Source: an uncultured Eggerthellaceae bacterium (GTDB lineage: Bacteria; Actinomycetota; Coriobacteriia; Coriobacteriales; Eggerthellaceae). From it: 64,000 nucleotides of DNA. Positions within the stretch are counted from its first letter, which is position 1. Each line of letters opens with the position of its first letter. This document shows, one piece after another, positions 42,202 to 52,148 of the stretch. The position numbers and the translations under genes were made by a program. The stretch lies in NCBI GenBank assembly GCA_905234785.1, contig CAJOIP010000021.1:1-64000 (forward strand), read 5' to 3'. The notes under the pieces were generated by a model. That model saw nothing but the letters and a program-made list of their open reading frames with translations, was not told where the DNA came from and did not search any database.

Positions 42202-42738
42202 CTACGGCATCTGGATGCCGCGGACGATGAGGTCGATGCCCGAGAAGATGATGGCGACGCCCAGCATGGCGCCGACGCCGACCATGACGGCCAGCGGGTT
42301 GAACAGGCATAGCACGCCCAAGATGACGATGATGATGCCCAGCACGAGCAGCAAGCCCCAGCTGCCGTCGATGGCGCTGCCAGTGGCGTCGCGGAACTGG
42401 CGCAGCTTGACCGCCGCGATGATGCGCGTGATGCCGCCGATGACGAACCATGCGGCGATCATGTACGCGATGAACAGGTCGACGGCGAACTGCGCCACGT
42501 AGCTGACGAGCAGGATGCAGCCCAAGATGATGGAGACGATGGCGCCCAACAGCGTCCAACCGTCGGCGAACCCGAGCTTGCGGCGGTCATTCCACGTGAC
42601 GACGCTGCCGATGCCCTCGACGAGCATGGCCAGGCCGATGAGCCAGCTGAGGACGGAATACGTGGCGATGGGGGTCATCAGGCAGTACACGCCGCCGATG
42701 GCGAGCAGCACGCCGAGGACGATGGATAAGATCTTCAT
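42202..42738 (-). CDS. HdeD/DUF308-like membrane protein
   Basis: Six-TM repeat pattern with GWTLLGAIVSIILGCILL. Confidence 0.8.
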   Translation of the reverse strand: MKILSIVLGVLLAIGGVYCLMTPIATYSVLSWLIGLAMLVEGIGSVVTWNDRRKLGFADGWTLLGAIVSIILGCILLVSYVAQFAVDLFIAYMIAAWFVIGGITRIIAAVKLRQFRDATGSAIDGSWGLLLVLGIIIVILGVLCLFNPLAVMVGVGAMLGVAIIFSGIDLIVRGIQMP

Positions 42739-42813
42739 GCTGTTCCTTTCGCGTTTGAGGCCCTATTTTCTGATTCATTGTACCAGCAATCACATGAGCC
42801 GCCGCGCCCCGTG

Positions 42814-44088
42814 CTAGGACAGGTACTCGGCAATCGCGGCGAGCGTCTCGTCGATGTGCTCGTCGGTGTGCGCGCACGAGATGAACATCGCCTCGAACTG
42901 CGACGGCGCGAGCGAGAAGCCGCGGTCGAGCATGAAGCGGAAATAGCGCGCGAACGCATCGGTATCGGACGCCTTGGCCGACGCGTAATCGGTCACCGGG
43001 CCAGGCGCGAAGAACGTGCTGCCGATCGAGCCGATGTGGTTGACGCAGCACGGCGCGCTGCGATCTTCAAGCAGCTTGGCGATGCCGCCGAACAGGCGCT
43101 CGCCCGCCGCTTCGAGCCGCTCGTAATGCTCGGGATGGTCGTGCAGCTCCCTCAGCTGCGCGAAACCGGCCGTCATGGCGATGGGGTTGCCCGATAACGT
43201 GCCCGCCTGGTACACGGGGCCCGCAGGCGCCATGTGGTTCATGACGTCGGCCCGACCGCCGAATGCGCCGACCGGCATGCCGCCGCCGATGATCTTGCCA
43301 TACGTGACCAGGTCGGGGCGCACGCTGAAACGCTCGGCCGCGCCGCCGTATGCCAGGCGGAACCCGCAGATGACCTCGTCGAACACGAGCAACGCGCCCG
43401 CCTCGTCGCAGAGGGCGCGCAAGCCCTCCAGAAAGCCCGGCGCGGGAAGCACGACGCCCATGTTTGCGGCGACCGGCTCCACGATGACGGCGGCGATTTG
43501 CCCGGGGTTGCTCTCGAAGAGCGCCCGCACGCTTTCCAGGTCGTTGTACGCGGCCGTCAGCGTGTCGCGCGCGCAGCCCTCCGGCACGCCTGCGCTTCCG
43601 GGCACGCCTGCGGTCATGACGCCCGAACCGGCCTCTACGAGCATGCAGTCGCTGTGGCCATGGTAGTTGCCCGCGAACTTCACCACCTTGTCGCGCCCGG
43701 TGAAGCCGCGCGCCAACCTCAGCGCGCTCATGACGGCCTCGGTGCCGGAATTCACCATGCGGATCATCTCGACGTGCGGCACGGTGTCGCAGATGAACTC
43801 CGCGATTTGCACCTCGAGCTCGGTCGCGGCGCCGAAGCTCATGCCCCGCCCGCACGCTTCCTGCACGGCCTCGCGCACAACCGGGTCGTTGTGACCCAGG
43901 ATCATCGGGCCCCACGAACCGATGTAGTCGAGGTAGCGGTTGCCCTCGACGTCCCACACGTACGGCCCGTCGGCGCGCGCGATGAAGCGCGGCGTGCATC
44001 CCACGCTCTGAAACGCCCTCACCGGCGAGTTCACGCCGCCGGGAATGACCTTCACGGCGCGTTCCATCAATTCAGCTGAAGTCGGCAT
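42814..44088 (-). CDS. hemL: Glutamate-1-semialdehyde 2,1-aminomutase
   Basis: PGGVNSPVRAF, GSWGPMILGHNDP, VNSGTEAVMSALRLARG, GGGMPVGAFGG. Confidence 0.96.
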   Translation of the reverse strand: MPTSAELMERAVKVIPGGVNSPVRAFQSVGCTPRFIARADGPYVWDVEGNRYLDYIGSWGPMILGHNDPVVREAVQEACGRGMSFGAATELEVQIAEFICDTVPHVEMIRMVNSGTEAVMSALRLARGFTGRDKVVKFAGNYHGHSDCMLVEAGSGVMTAGVPGSAGVPEGCARDTLTAAYNDLESVRALFESNPGQIAAVIVEPVAANMGVVLPAPGFLEGLRALCDEAGALLVFDEVICGFRLAYGGAAERFSVRPDLVTYGKIIGGGMPVGAFGGRADVMNHMAPAGPVYQAGTLSGNPIAMTAGFAQLRELHDHPEHYERLEAAGERLFGGIAKLLEDRSAPCCVNHIGSIGSTFFAPGPVTDYASAKASDTDAFARYFRFMLDRGFSLAPSQFEAMFISCAHTDEHIDETLAAIAEYLS

Positions 44089-44110
44089 GTGATTCCTTTC
44101 GATTCTCTTT

Positions 44111-44194
44111 GTCATCCTGAGCGTAGCGAAGGATCTCCCTCGCCGCTTCGCGGAGATCCTTCGACTCCGCGCTTCGCGCTCCGCTCAGGATGAC
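44111..44194. repeat. GTCATCCTGAGCG-type palindromic repeat
   Basis: GTCATCCTGAGCG ... CGCTCAGGATGAC with an internal hairpin. Confidence 0.8.
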
Positions 44195-44235
44195 ATGCGG
44201 GGATGCTTCACGCGTCCTGAAGAATGACATGCGAG

Positions 44236-45219
44236 TTACCCCACGGCTCCTTCGGCAATGAGCTTCGCGATGAGCTCGGCGTAGTACGTCAGGTAGATGC
44301 CGGCGCCGGCGCGGTAGACCGAGGCGGCCATCTCGCCGACGATGCGCTCCTCGTCGATCCATCCCTGCGCGGCGGCGGCCTTCACCATGGCGTACTCGCC
44401 GCTGACGCTGTAAGCCGCGACCGGCACGTTCACGGCGTCGTGGACCTCGCGCACCAAATCGAGAAACGACATGGCCGGCTTCACCATGACGATGTCGGCG
44501 CCCTGCTCGATGTCCTGCAGCGCCTTCTTCACGGCCTCGCGGCGGTTGTGCACGTCCATCTGGTATGAGCGCCGGTCGCCGAACGCGGGCGCCGAATCGG
44601 CAGCCTCGCGGAACGGCCCATAGAACGCGCTCGCGTACTTCACGGAATACGCCATGATGGGCACCGTCGTGAAATCGGCGGCGTCGAGCGTCTGGCGGAT
44701 GCCGAGCACGCGGCCGTCCATCATGTCGGAGGGCGCCACCATGTCGGCGCCAGCTGCCGCATGCGACACGGCCGTGCGGGCGAGCAGCTCGACCGACGGG
44801 TCGTTGTCGACTTCCTGGCCGCGCAGCTGTCCGCAATGCCCGTGGCTCGTGTACTCGCACAGGCAGACGTCGGTGATGCAGTACAGGTCGGGCGCCTTTT
44901 CCTTGCACACGCGCACCGCGCGCTGCACGATGCCGTTCTCGTCGTATGCGCCTGAAGCGACCTCGTCCTTCTCGGCGGGGATGCCGAACAGCATGAGGCT
45001 GCCCACGCCCGCTTCCTGCAGCTCTTCGAGCTTTTCGGGAAGGCGGTCGAGCGACCAGCGGAACTGCCCGGGCATCGAGGGGATCTCCTCTTTCACGCCC
45101 GTGCCTTCGACGACGAACATCGGGTAAATGAGCGACGACGCATCGGCGCGCGTCTCGCGCACCATGCGGCGCAGGCCCTCCGACCCGCGCAGGCGCCTCG
45201 AACGTTGCAGCAATTCCAT
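44236..45219 (-). CDS. hemB: Porphobilinogen synthase
   Basis: YPMFVVEG, DVCLCEYTSHGHCG, VKPAMSFLD. Confidence 0.96.
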   Translation of the reverse strand: MELLQRSRRLRGSEGLRRMVRETRADASSLIYPMFVVEGTGVKEEIPSMPGQFRWSLDRLPEKLEELQEAGVGSLMLFGIPAEKDEVASGAYDENGIVQRAVRVCKEKAPDLYCITDVCLCEYTSHGHCGQLRGQEVDNDPSVELLARTAVSHAAAGADMVAPSDMMDGRVLGIRQTLDAADFTTVPIMAYSVKYASAFYGPFREAADSAPAFGDRRSYQMDVHNRREAVKKALQDIEQGADIVMVKPAMSFLDLVREVHDAVNVPVAAYSVSGEYAMVKAAAAQGWIDEERIVGEMAASVYRAGAGIYLTYYAELIAKLIAEGAVG

Positions 45220-45291
45220 GGTTTGGCCTCCTCGGCTGGCGTGATTATCTGCACGAGCAAATGATACCAGCGCGGGAGGTTTTATGCGCGG

Positions 45292-46803
45292 CTAAGCGGC
45301 CGCGGGAAGCTCGGTTTGCGCGTCTTGGCCCTCGTTGGCGCGTTTGCGCAGCTTCAGCAGCTCGGGAACGATGAACGCGGCGGTCGTGAGGATGGACAGA
45401 ACGTCGGCTGTCGGATACGTGAAGCAGATGGCCTGCAGCGCCGTGACGCTGATGAAGCCCGGCAGGAACTGCGGCAGCAACAGCAGCAGCGGGATGAGGA
45501 ACAGCACCTGGCGCGTGAGGCTTAGAAGCGACGCCTTCAGCGGCTGGCCGGTCGACTGGAAGTAGTTCGAGCTCATCATCTGGAAGCCGACGAGCGGGAA
45601 CATCGCCGTCATGACCTGCAGCGCGAAGATCGTGAATTCCTCGAGGCCGCCCTCGACGCCGAACAGCTGCACGATGGGGCCTGGAATGACGTGAATCAGG
45701 ATGAAGAAGAACGTGATGATGATCGTGGCGAACAGCACGCCCAACCCGTACGCCTTCAGCACGCGGTTCCATTTGCGGGCGCCGTAGTTGTAGCCGATGA
45801 GCGTCTGCGCGCCCATGAGCACGCCGATGGCCGGCATGAACGCGAAGCCGTTGACGCGGCCCGCCAAGCCGATGGCAGCCAGCGCGCCGGCTGCGCCGAT
45901 GGGGTCGAACTGGCCGTAATACGCGAGCGTCTGGTTCAGAATGGTGTTGATGACCGCGTTCGCCACCTGCATGATGAACGAGGCGATGCCCAGCGACAGG
46001 ATGACGCCCCATAGGTGGAAATCGGGCTTCATGCACGACAGGCGCAGGTGGAACGGCGCGTCCTTGCCGCGCATGAGGTACCAGATGACCGGCACCATGC
46101 CGCAGCCCTGGCCGATGATCGTGGCGAACGCCGAGCCCGCCACGCCGAAGCCCATCCACATGACCAGGATGAAGTTGAAGATGATGCACATGATCGTGCC
46201 GAGCACGCTCGTGCCGAGCGCGAGCATCGGCTTGCCCTCGGTGCGCAGGAAGTTGTTCGCGCCCATGCCGAGGCACTGGAACAAAAAGCCGATCATGACG
46301 ATCTGCATGAAGAGCTTGGCCATGTCGTACAGCTCGGGCGTGGTGCCCACGAGCGCGAGCAGCGGGTCGATGAGCACGACGCCCGCGATCGCGATGATGA
46401 TGGCGATGATGATGAGCAGCAAAACCGTGTTGCCCACGGTGCGTTCCACATCGTCGACCCGGTCTTCGCCCAGCTGAATGGCCGCGAGCGCATTGCCGCC
46501 CTGGCCGGCGAGCGCCGATAGGCCCATGAGCAGCGTCATGATGGGAAACGCCAACGTGGTGACCGCGATGCCGTCAGGCCCGACCGCCTGGCCCAAGAAC
46601 ACCGAGTCGACGATGTTGTACAGCGCGTTGAAGGTCATCATGATGATGGCCGGAATCGAGAACTCGATCAGCAGCTTCAGGATGCTGCTCGTGCCCAGGC
46701 GGTCGGTCGAGAGCGCGGCGCGCTCCTCTTCGACAACCTCGGCGCTTTCTTCGAGCGTATTGGTTTCAGCGAGCTCGTCGCGCTCGCTCAGTTCTTCCGT
46801 CAT
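45292..46803 (-). CDS. MATE-family efflux transporter
   Basis: Twelve-TM MATE pattern. Confidence 0.9.
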   Translation of the reverse strand: MTEELSERDELAETNTLEESAEVVEEERAALSTDRLGTSSILKLLIEFSIPAIIMMTFNALYNIVDSVFLGQAVGPDGIAVTTLAFPIMTLLMGLSALAGQGGNALAAIQLGEDRVDDVERTVGNTVLLLIIIAIIIAIAGVVLIDPLLALVGTTPELYDMAKLFMQIVMIGFLFQCLGMGANNFLRTEGKPMLALGTSVLGTIMCIIFNFILVMWMGFGVAGSAFATIIGQGCGMVPVIWYLMRGKDAPFHLRLSCMKPDFHLWGVILSLGIASFIMQVANAVINTILNQTLAYYGQFDPIGAAGALAAIGLAGRVNGFAFMPAIGVLMGAQTLIGYNYGARKWNRVLKAYGLGVLFATIIITFFFILIHVIPGPIVQLFGVEGGLEEFTIFALQVMTAMFPLVGFQMMSSNYFQSTGQPLKASLLSLTRQVLFLIPLLLLLPQFLPGFISVTALQAICFTYPTADVLSILTTAAFIVPELLKLRKRANEGQDAQTELPAAA

Positions 46804-46933
46804 TTCCGTTGTGCCCCTCTAGAACCTGTTGTTTTCCAACCCTTGATTATGCTCATATCAGCCGCCCCTATTGCAACTCGGAGCAAAAACCCTAACTTCA
46901 CCACTTTGTGTTCGGAAAACCGCCAATCGGCGC

Positions 46934-46958
46934 GGGCGCGATGAATCGCGCCCCTACG
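46934..46958. repeat. GGGCGCGATGAATCGCGCCCCTACG palindrome
   Basis: Direct match to the family at 27342-27368 and 62168-62190. Confidence 0.7.
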
Positions 46959-46975
46959 GGGGTGGCCTGCAGCTT

Positions 46976-48484
46976 CTAGCGGGAAGAGAACTCGCGAACG
47001 ATGAGCTCGGTGAGGCTGTCCATGGTGGCCTTGCCGGACATGCGGGTTCGCATGCCGAACGACGCGGCCGTGGCACGGGTCTTCTCGCCGATGCAAGCGG
47101 CGAGCACCTTCGAGAAGTCGAGCCCAGGGTTCGCCTCGGCGAAGGCGCGCACGCCCGACGAGCTGGTGAAGACGGCGCAGAAGATGCGACCTTGCTCGAA
47201 CTCGGCGGCGATGTCGACGAGGCCGCCGGGCAGCGGCACGGTATCGTACGTCGGCACGTCGTCGACCGCGTGGCCGGCGGCGACGAGTGCTTCCACGAGC
47301 TCGGGGTTGCCGATGCGCGCCCGCGGGATGAAGATCTTGCTGTTCGGCTCGGCGGCTTCCGCAAGCGCTTGGCCGAGCGCCTCGCCCGTCGCCTCCTCGG
47401 GCACGAGGTCAGCTATGTAGCCGTGTTTGCGCAGTTCGTTGGCCGTGCCTTGCCCGAGTGCGGCGATTTCCGCCATGAACAGGCGCCGGTCGATGCCTGC
47501 CTTGCCGAGCTCGTCGAAGAAGATGCGCACGCCCGACGGGCTCGTGAAAACGACCCAGTCGTACAGCGCCACGTCTTCCAACGCCCTGAAGAGCCGCTCG
47601 TTGCCCTGCACGGGCACTGTGGCGATGGCGGGAACCTCGAGCACTTCGGCGCCGAGCGCGCGCAGGCGATCCGACATCGTGGAGATGAGCTCGGCCGGGC
47701 GCGTGACGAGCACCTTGCAACCCGAAAGCGGCAGCTTCTCGTACCAGGCGAACTGGTCGGCCAGGCCGCACACCTCGCCCACCACGATGATGGCGGGCGC
47801 CGCGATCTGCGCCTTCTCGGCTTCGGCGGGAAGCGTACCGACCGTGGCGACAACCCGACGCTGCCCCGCCGTCGTGCCCTCCTGCAGCACGGCAGCAGGC
47901 ACCTCGGCGCTCATGCCCGCGTTCATGAGGCCGGCCATGATGTCGGGCAGCGAGCGGACGCCCATGAGGAACACGAGCGTGCCCTTCGTGCGCACGAGCG
48001 CTTCGAAGTCGATGTCGTAATCGGCGCCGGCGCGCTTGTGGCCGGTGATGATGTGCAGCGACGACGTGAAGTCGCGATGCGTCACGGGAATGCCGTTGTA
48101 AGCGGGAACGGCGACGGCCGAGGTGATGCCGGGCACGACCTCGTACGGCACGCCGTGCTCGGCGAGCAGCTCGAGCTCTTCCCCGCCGCGGCCGAACACG
48201 AAGGGGTCGCCGCCCTTCAGGCGCACGACCTTGTTGCCCGCAAGCGCCTCGTCGAGGAGCACCTGGCTGATCTGCTCTTGCGGCATCGTGTGATTGGCGG
48301 CGCGCTTGCCCACGTCGATCGTGCGAGCTTCGCGCGGAACGCATGAAAGCACGCCATCGCCCACGAGCGCGTCGTACACGACCACGTCGGCCTGCTGCAG
48401 CACGTCGTAGCCCTTGCGCGTGAACAGACCTGCATCGCCCGGACCGGCTCCGACCAACCACACCTTGCCCATTACCTTGCTCAT
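46976..48484 (-). CDS. cobA-hemD: Uroporphyrinogen-III C-methyltransferase / uroporphyrinogen-III synthase fusion
   Basis: [31 protein letters not shown]; HemD-like C-terminal half. Confidence 0.93.
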   Translation of the reverse strand: MSKVMGKVWLVGAGPGDAGLFTRKGYDVLQQADVVVYDALVGDGVLSCVPREARTIDVGKRAANHTMPQEQISQVLLDEALAGNKVVRLKGGDPFVFGRGGEELELLAEHGVPYEVVPGITSAVAVPAYNGIPVTHRDFTSSLHIITGHKRAGADYDIDFEALVRTKGTLVFLMGVRSLPDIMAGLMNAGMSAEVPAAVLQEGTTAGQRRVVATVGTLPAEAEKAQIAAPAIIVVGEVCGLADQFAWYEKLPLSGCKVLVTRPAELISTMSDRLRALGAEVLEVPAIATVPVQGNERLFRALEDVALYDWVVFTSPSGVRIFFDELGKAGIDRRLFMAEIAALGQGTANELRKHGYIADLVPEEATGEALGQALAEAAEPNSKIFIPRARIGNPELVEALVAAGHAVDDVPTYDTVPLPGGLVDIAAEFEQGRIFCAVFTSSSGVRAFAEANPGLDFSKVLAACIGEKTRATAASFGMRTRMSGKATMDSLTELIVREFSSR

Positions 48485-49368
48485 ATCTGCTCTCCTTCGC
48501 CGGCGCGTAAGCGGTCTGCCAAATCGCGTGCGTGCGTAAGGGCCTCCTCGACCGAACCGCTCACACTGCCCCGCCACGCCTGCTGAGTCCCCTCGTCGTA
48601 ATACATGCCGCGCAACTGGAACATGCCACCTTCCACCGTGGCATGCGCCGCAATGGGCGACGAGCAGCCGCCATCGAGCCGCGCCACGAACGCACGCTCG
48701 GCCGCCACGGCCACGGCCACCTGACCGTTCGCAAAGCCTTCGAAGAGCGCTGGCTGCGCATCCGCACGCCCCTGCACGGCGAGCACCCCTTGCCCGGCTG
48801 AGGGGATGACTTCATCAACCGCCAGGTAGCGCCCGATGCGCTCTTCGAGCCCCATGCGCTTCAGACCCGCCGCCGCCAACACAAGGGCACCGTAACCACC
48901 CTCATCGAGCTTGCGCAAGCGCGTCTGAAGGTTGCCGCGCACGCTTTCGAACGTCGCATGCGGGAACAGCGCGCGCAGCTGAATCTCGCGCCTGCGCGAC
49001 GATGTGCCGATGGGCTTCGACCAATCGGGTTCACTTGCCCCTTGCGGAAACACGAGCACGTCGCGCGGGTCCTCGCGCACCGAGAAACACACGAGCGGCA
49101 AGTCGTACGGCACTTCCATGGGTAGGTCCTTGCAGCTGTGCACCGTATAGTCGCATTGTTCCGCGCGTAGCGCTGCGTCGAGCTCCTTCACGAACAGCCC
49201 CTTGCCGCCGACCTCGTCGAGCCGACGGTCCAAGATCTTGTCCCCCGTCGTCTTGAACGTGGCGAGCGACACGTCCATTCCGGGATGAGCTTCGCGTAAA
49301 AACGCAATGACCATCTGGCTTTGCACGACAGCCAACTTGCTGTCGCGGCTTCCGATAACCACCTTCAC
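48481..49368 (-). CDS. hemC: Hydroxymethylbilane synthase
   Basis: VIGSRDSKLAVVQSQ, HSCKDLPM, LDGGCSSPIAAHA; GTG start. Confidence 0.95.
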   Translation of the reverse strand: MKVVIGSRDSKLAVVQSQMVIAFLREAHPGMDVSLATFKTTGDKILDRRLDEVGGKGLFVKELDAALRAEQCDYTVHSCKDLPMEVPYDLPLVCFSVREDPRDVLVFPQGASEPDWSKPIGTSSRRREIQLRALFPHATFESVRGNLQTRLRKLDEGGYGALVLAAAGLKRMGLEERIGRYLAVDEVIPSAGQGVLAVQGRADAQPALFEGFANGQVAVAVAAERAFVARLDGGCSSPIAAHATVEGGMFQLRGMYYDEGTQQAWRGSVSGSVEEALTHARDLADRLRAGEGEQI

Positions 49369-49369
49369 G

Positions 49370-50902
49370 TTACAGGTCCTCTTCTTCCAACAGCCTTTCA
49401 ATGCGGGCGCGCAACTGCCGCACGCGGCGATGGTCCTTGCCACCGGCGCTGATACCGACGACGAGCCCTGCGTTTTGCACCACGCCCGGGAAATAGAAAT
49501 CGCACTTGTACCGGTCGCTGCACACGTTCACGGGAATGTGGCGCTGTTTGCATGCAGCCCACACCTCGTCGTTCAAATTGGAATCGTTCGTACACGCAAA
49601 CACGATGTCGGCGCCCTCGAGCACCGATTCGTCGTACGGCTTCCGCACAAGTTCGAGCGCGCCGTCGAGCGCAAACCGCTCGAGCTCGGGCGTGAAATCG
49701 GGAGCGTACACCACGATATCGCCCGCAAACGGCAGCAGCGTGCGGACGCGCCGCAGGGCGATGGTGCCGCCGCCCACGAACACGGCTCGCTTGTCGCTGA
49801 TGTCGATGAACGCTGGGAAGAACGCCCCGGCAGGCGGGCGCTCGTTCGCCATGTTCTCGCGGCGACGGGTCCAATCCCAAAACTCCTCGACGCCCTCCGC
49901 CAGCATGCGCTGTGCCGTAGCGATTGCCTGCGCGTTCTCGGTTCCAATTTGCGCCGAGAAGCTGTCGATGTCGTGAAGCGCACATCCTGACACATCCGCA
50001 ATGGAGGGGTCGATGTCGTGGGGAATGGCAAGGTCGAAAAACTCAATGTGCGCATCGGCACCAAGGGCAGATGCCAACTCGCCGCGTTCGAGCGTATAGT
50101 GCGGGCTCGTCGTGGCGCTCATGACCACCTTGCAGCGCCCGATGTAATCGTAGCGGTCGGCGTAAGGAATGCCCGTGCACCCCCTGGGAATGGTCACCGC
50201 GCCGTGCGTGTACTGGCGCACGGTTACGAGCACCTCGGCACCCTGCTCGGCAAGTGTCGAGGCCGCCAAGCGGCCGTATTCGCCATTGCCGATGACCATG
50301 CACGTTGCACCGAAAAGATCGACGCCGTCATCGTTCAACTGCTCGACCGCCTGATCGATGGCCGTCGCATAGGCGCGCGTGAACCGCACCCCGCTTTTCA
50401 CCTGCTTTGCCGCCGTCACAGCTTGGCGGAACAACACCTCGAGCACGCTATCGGCCACGCCGATCTCGCGCGAGTAGGCTATCGCCTGCTTCACCTGCGA
50501 CACGATTTGGTCTTCGGCCATGATGGCCGAACGCAAGCCGCAAGCAACGTTGAACAGGTGGTCGACTGCCGCATCTCCCGACCGGCATGCGAAATACCGA
50601 GCGTAATCAGCAGGATCGACCATGTGCATCTCGCATATGACCCGCAGCAACGGATCGTCAGCTTTGGGAGCGCCGCCCGCATCCACGCTGCGCATGGGGG
50701 CTGGCACGCCGTCGAAACTCGCCCACAACTCGGTGCGGTTGCACGTGGCCAACAGCACCACGCCGCTCGCACCCAACTTGACGCGGGCGAGCGCCAACAC
50801 GTCCTCGCGCACGTCGGTCGGCAGCGAGAACGCCGAGCGCACATCGGCCGAAGCCAGCCCATGATCGGTGCCGATCATGCAAACAAGTTCATCGCGATTC
50901 AT
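49370..50902 (-). CDS. hemA-sirC: Glutamyl-tRNA reductase fused to precorrin-2 dehydrogenase
   Basis: LLATCNRTELWA, AEDQIVSQVKQA; C-term FPAFIDISDKRAVFVGGGTIALRRVRTLL. Confidence 0.93.
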   Translation of the reverse strand: MNRDELVCMIGTDHGLASADVRSAFSLPTDVREDVLALARVKLGASGVVLLATCNRTELWASFDGVPAPMRSVDAGGAPKADDPLLRVICEMHMVDPADYARYFACRSGDAAVDHLFNVACGLRSAIMAEDQIVSQVKQAIAYSREIGVADSVLEVLFRQAVTAAKQVKSGVRFTRAYATAIDQAVEQLNDDGVDLFGATCMVIGNGEYGRLAASTLAEQGAEVLVTVRQYTHGAVTIPRGCTGIPYADRYDYIGRCKVVMSATTSPHYTLERGELASALGADAHIEFFDLAIPHDIDPSIADVSGCALHDIDSFSAQIGTENAQAIATAQRMLAEGVEEFWDWTRRRENMANERPPAGAFFPAFIDISDKRAVFVGGGTIALRRVRTLLPFAGDIVVYAPDFTPELERFALDGALELVRKPYDESVLEGADIVFACTNDSNLNDEVWAACKQRHIPVNVCSDRYKCDFYFPGVVQNAGLVVGISAGGKDHRRVRQLRARIERLLEEEDL

Positions 50903-50917
50903 TCGCCTTACCTCTCA

Positions 50918-51070
50918 GGTGAGCGCAATGGCGGGCGTGAGCCCGGCGGGCAGCAGGGGCATGCGCCGCTTGCGCAGCCGCCATTTTTGAAATACCCAAT
51001 ACATTCGGCGAGCAGCCGTAGGCGCATGCCCCTGCTGCCCGCCGGGCTCACGCCCGCCATTGCGCTCACC
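50918..51070. repeat. 50-bp perfect inverted repeat around a conserved core
   Basis: 50918-50967 is the exact reverse complement of 51021-51070; core shares CGCCTACRGCTGCTCG and CTGCGCAAGCGGC with 53689-53816. Confidence 0.93.
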
Positions 51071-52148
51071 GTTTCCTTCTCTTCTTCAACACGTAATTCA
51101 AAATACCGCCCACCACAATGATGACGATGGCGATAATGAGCACCTTTATGGCCGCCTCCTGCGGGATGGCGTCCTTGTCGTCGATCGTGGTCGAATAGAA
51201 CGTCAGGTGGTACTCGATTTCCACCGGGTCGCCCATGGCCGTGGTATCGGCCACGACCGGCATCTCCTCGTCCATCTGGGTAATGGGAATGATGAACGTC
51301 GAGTTGCTGCCATCGTCGGTCAGGTTCTCATAGCGCTGCTCGTCGACGATCATGTAATCGTAGTACGAGCTCGACCACAGCAGTCGCGCATAGGCGTGGC
51401 CGTCTTCGACGATGAGCCAAGTCGGCGAGCTCACCGAGGCACGCCCGCTGCCGCCCGTCATGTTCACCTCGATGGAGTACTCGCCATCGGGCAAGTCGAC
51501 CGCAACGGCCTCGTAACCGTCCTCATGCACGACACCCGTAGCCACATCGGCACTGGTCTTCGCCACGTTCACGCTTTCCGGGTCGACGGGGTCGCCGTAT
51601 GTGGGCAAATCGACGAGCAACGCGTCGGCCGGCAACGTGGCCGCGTAGAACATGAGCTTGCGGTCGTACCACATCTTGCGGCGCTTGCTCCACGCCGCGC
51701 AGTCGATTTCGGCATCGAGCGCTTCCACGGGCACGGTGAACGTCCAGGAGTCGCCGTCGAACTCGATGTAGTCGCTTGCGGGCGCATCTGCGGCCTCCTG
51801 GCCCGTTCCCATGTACACGAGCGGATAGCTCTTCGAGTCGAACCCGATTTCCGCCGTCATCTTTCCGTTGCGCACGGTCAGCTTCGCGCTCTTTATCTTG
51901 AAGAACGGCGATGTCGATTCAGCTTCGATTTCGTACGTGCCGTCTTTCACCTTGTCGCCCGTGATGGGCGCCATGCCCTCGAGCAGCAGCACCTTCGAAG
52001 ACGCCATCTGGCTTGCAGACGCCACCTTGGCATGCGCTTCGTCGGCGAAGGCAGGCTGCGCGAACGCGCACGCGCCCAGCAGCATGCCGAGCATCAACGC
52101 CACGAGAACGGTTGCAGTATGCCGAGCGACATTACCCACGCAGGGCAA
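51066..52148 (-). CDS. Exported membrane-anchored protein with two surface domains
   Basis: Signal peptide; domain A DGTYEIEAES...WYDRKLMFY; domain B TGGSGRASVSSP...WSSSYYDYMIVD...DTTAMGDP; C-terminal TM and KKRRKR. Confidence 0.8.
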   Translation of the reverse strand: MPCVGNVARHTATVLVALMLGMLLGACAFAQPAFADEAHAKVASASQMASSKVLLLEGMAPITGDKVKDGTYEIEAESTSPFFKIKSAKLTVRNGKMTAEIGFDSKSYPLVYMGTGQEAADAPASDYIEFDGDSWTFTVPVEALDAEIDCAAWSKRRKMWYDRKLMFYAATLPADALLVDLPTYGDPVDPESVNVAKTSADVATGVVHEDGYEAVAVDLPDGEYSIEVNMTGGSGRASVSSPTWLIVEDGHAYARLLWSSSYYDYMIVDEQRYENLTDDGSNSTFIIPITQMDEEMPVVADTTAMGDPVEIEYHLTFYSTTIDDKDAIPQEAAIKVLIIAIVIIVVGGILNYVLKKRRKR

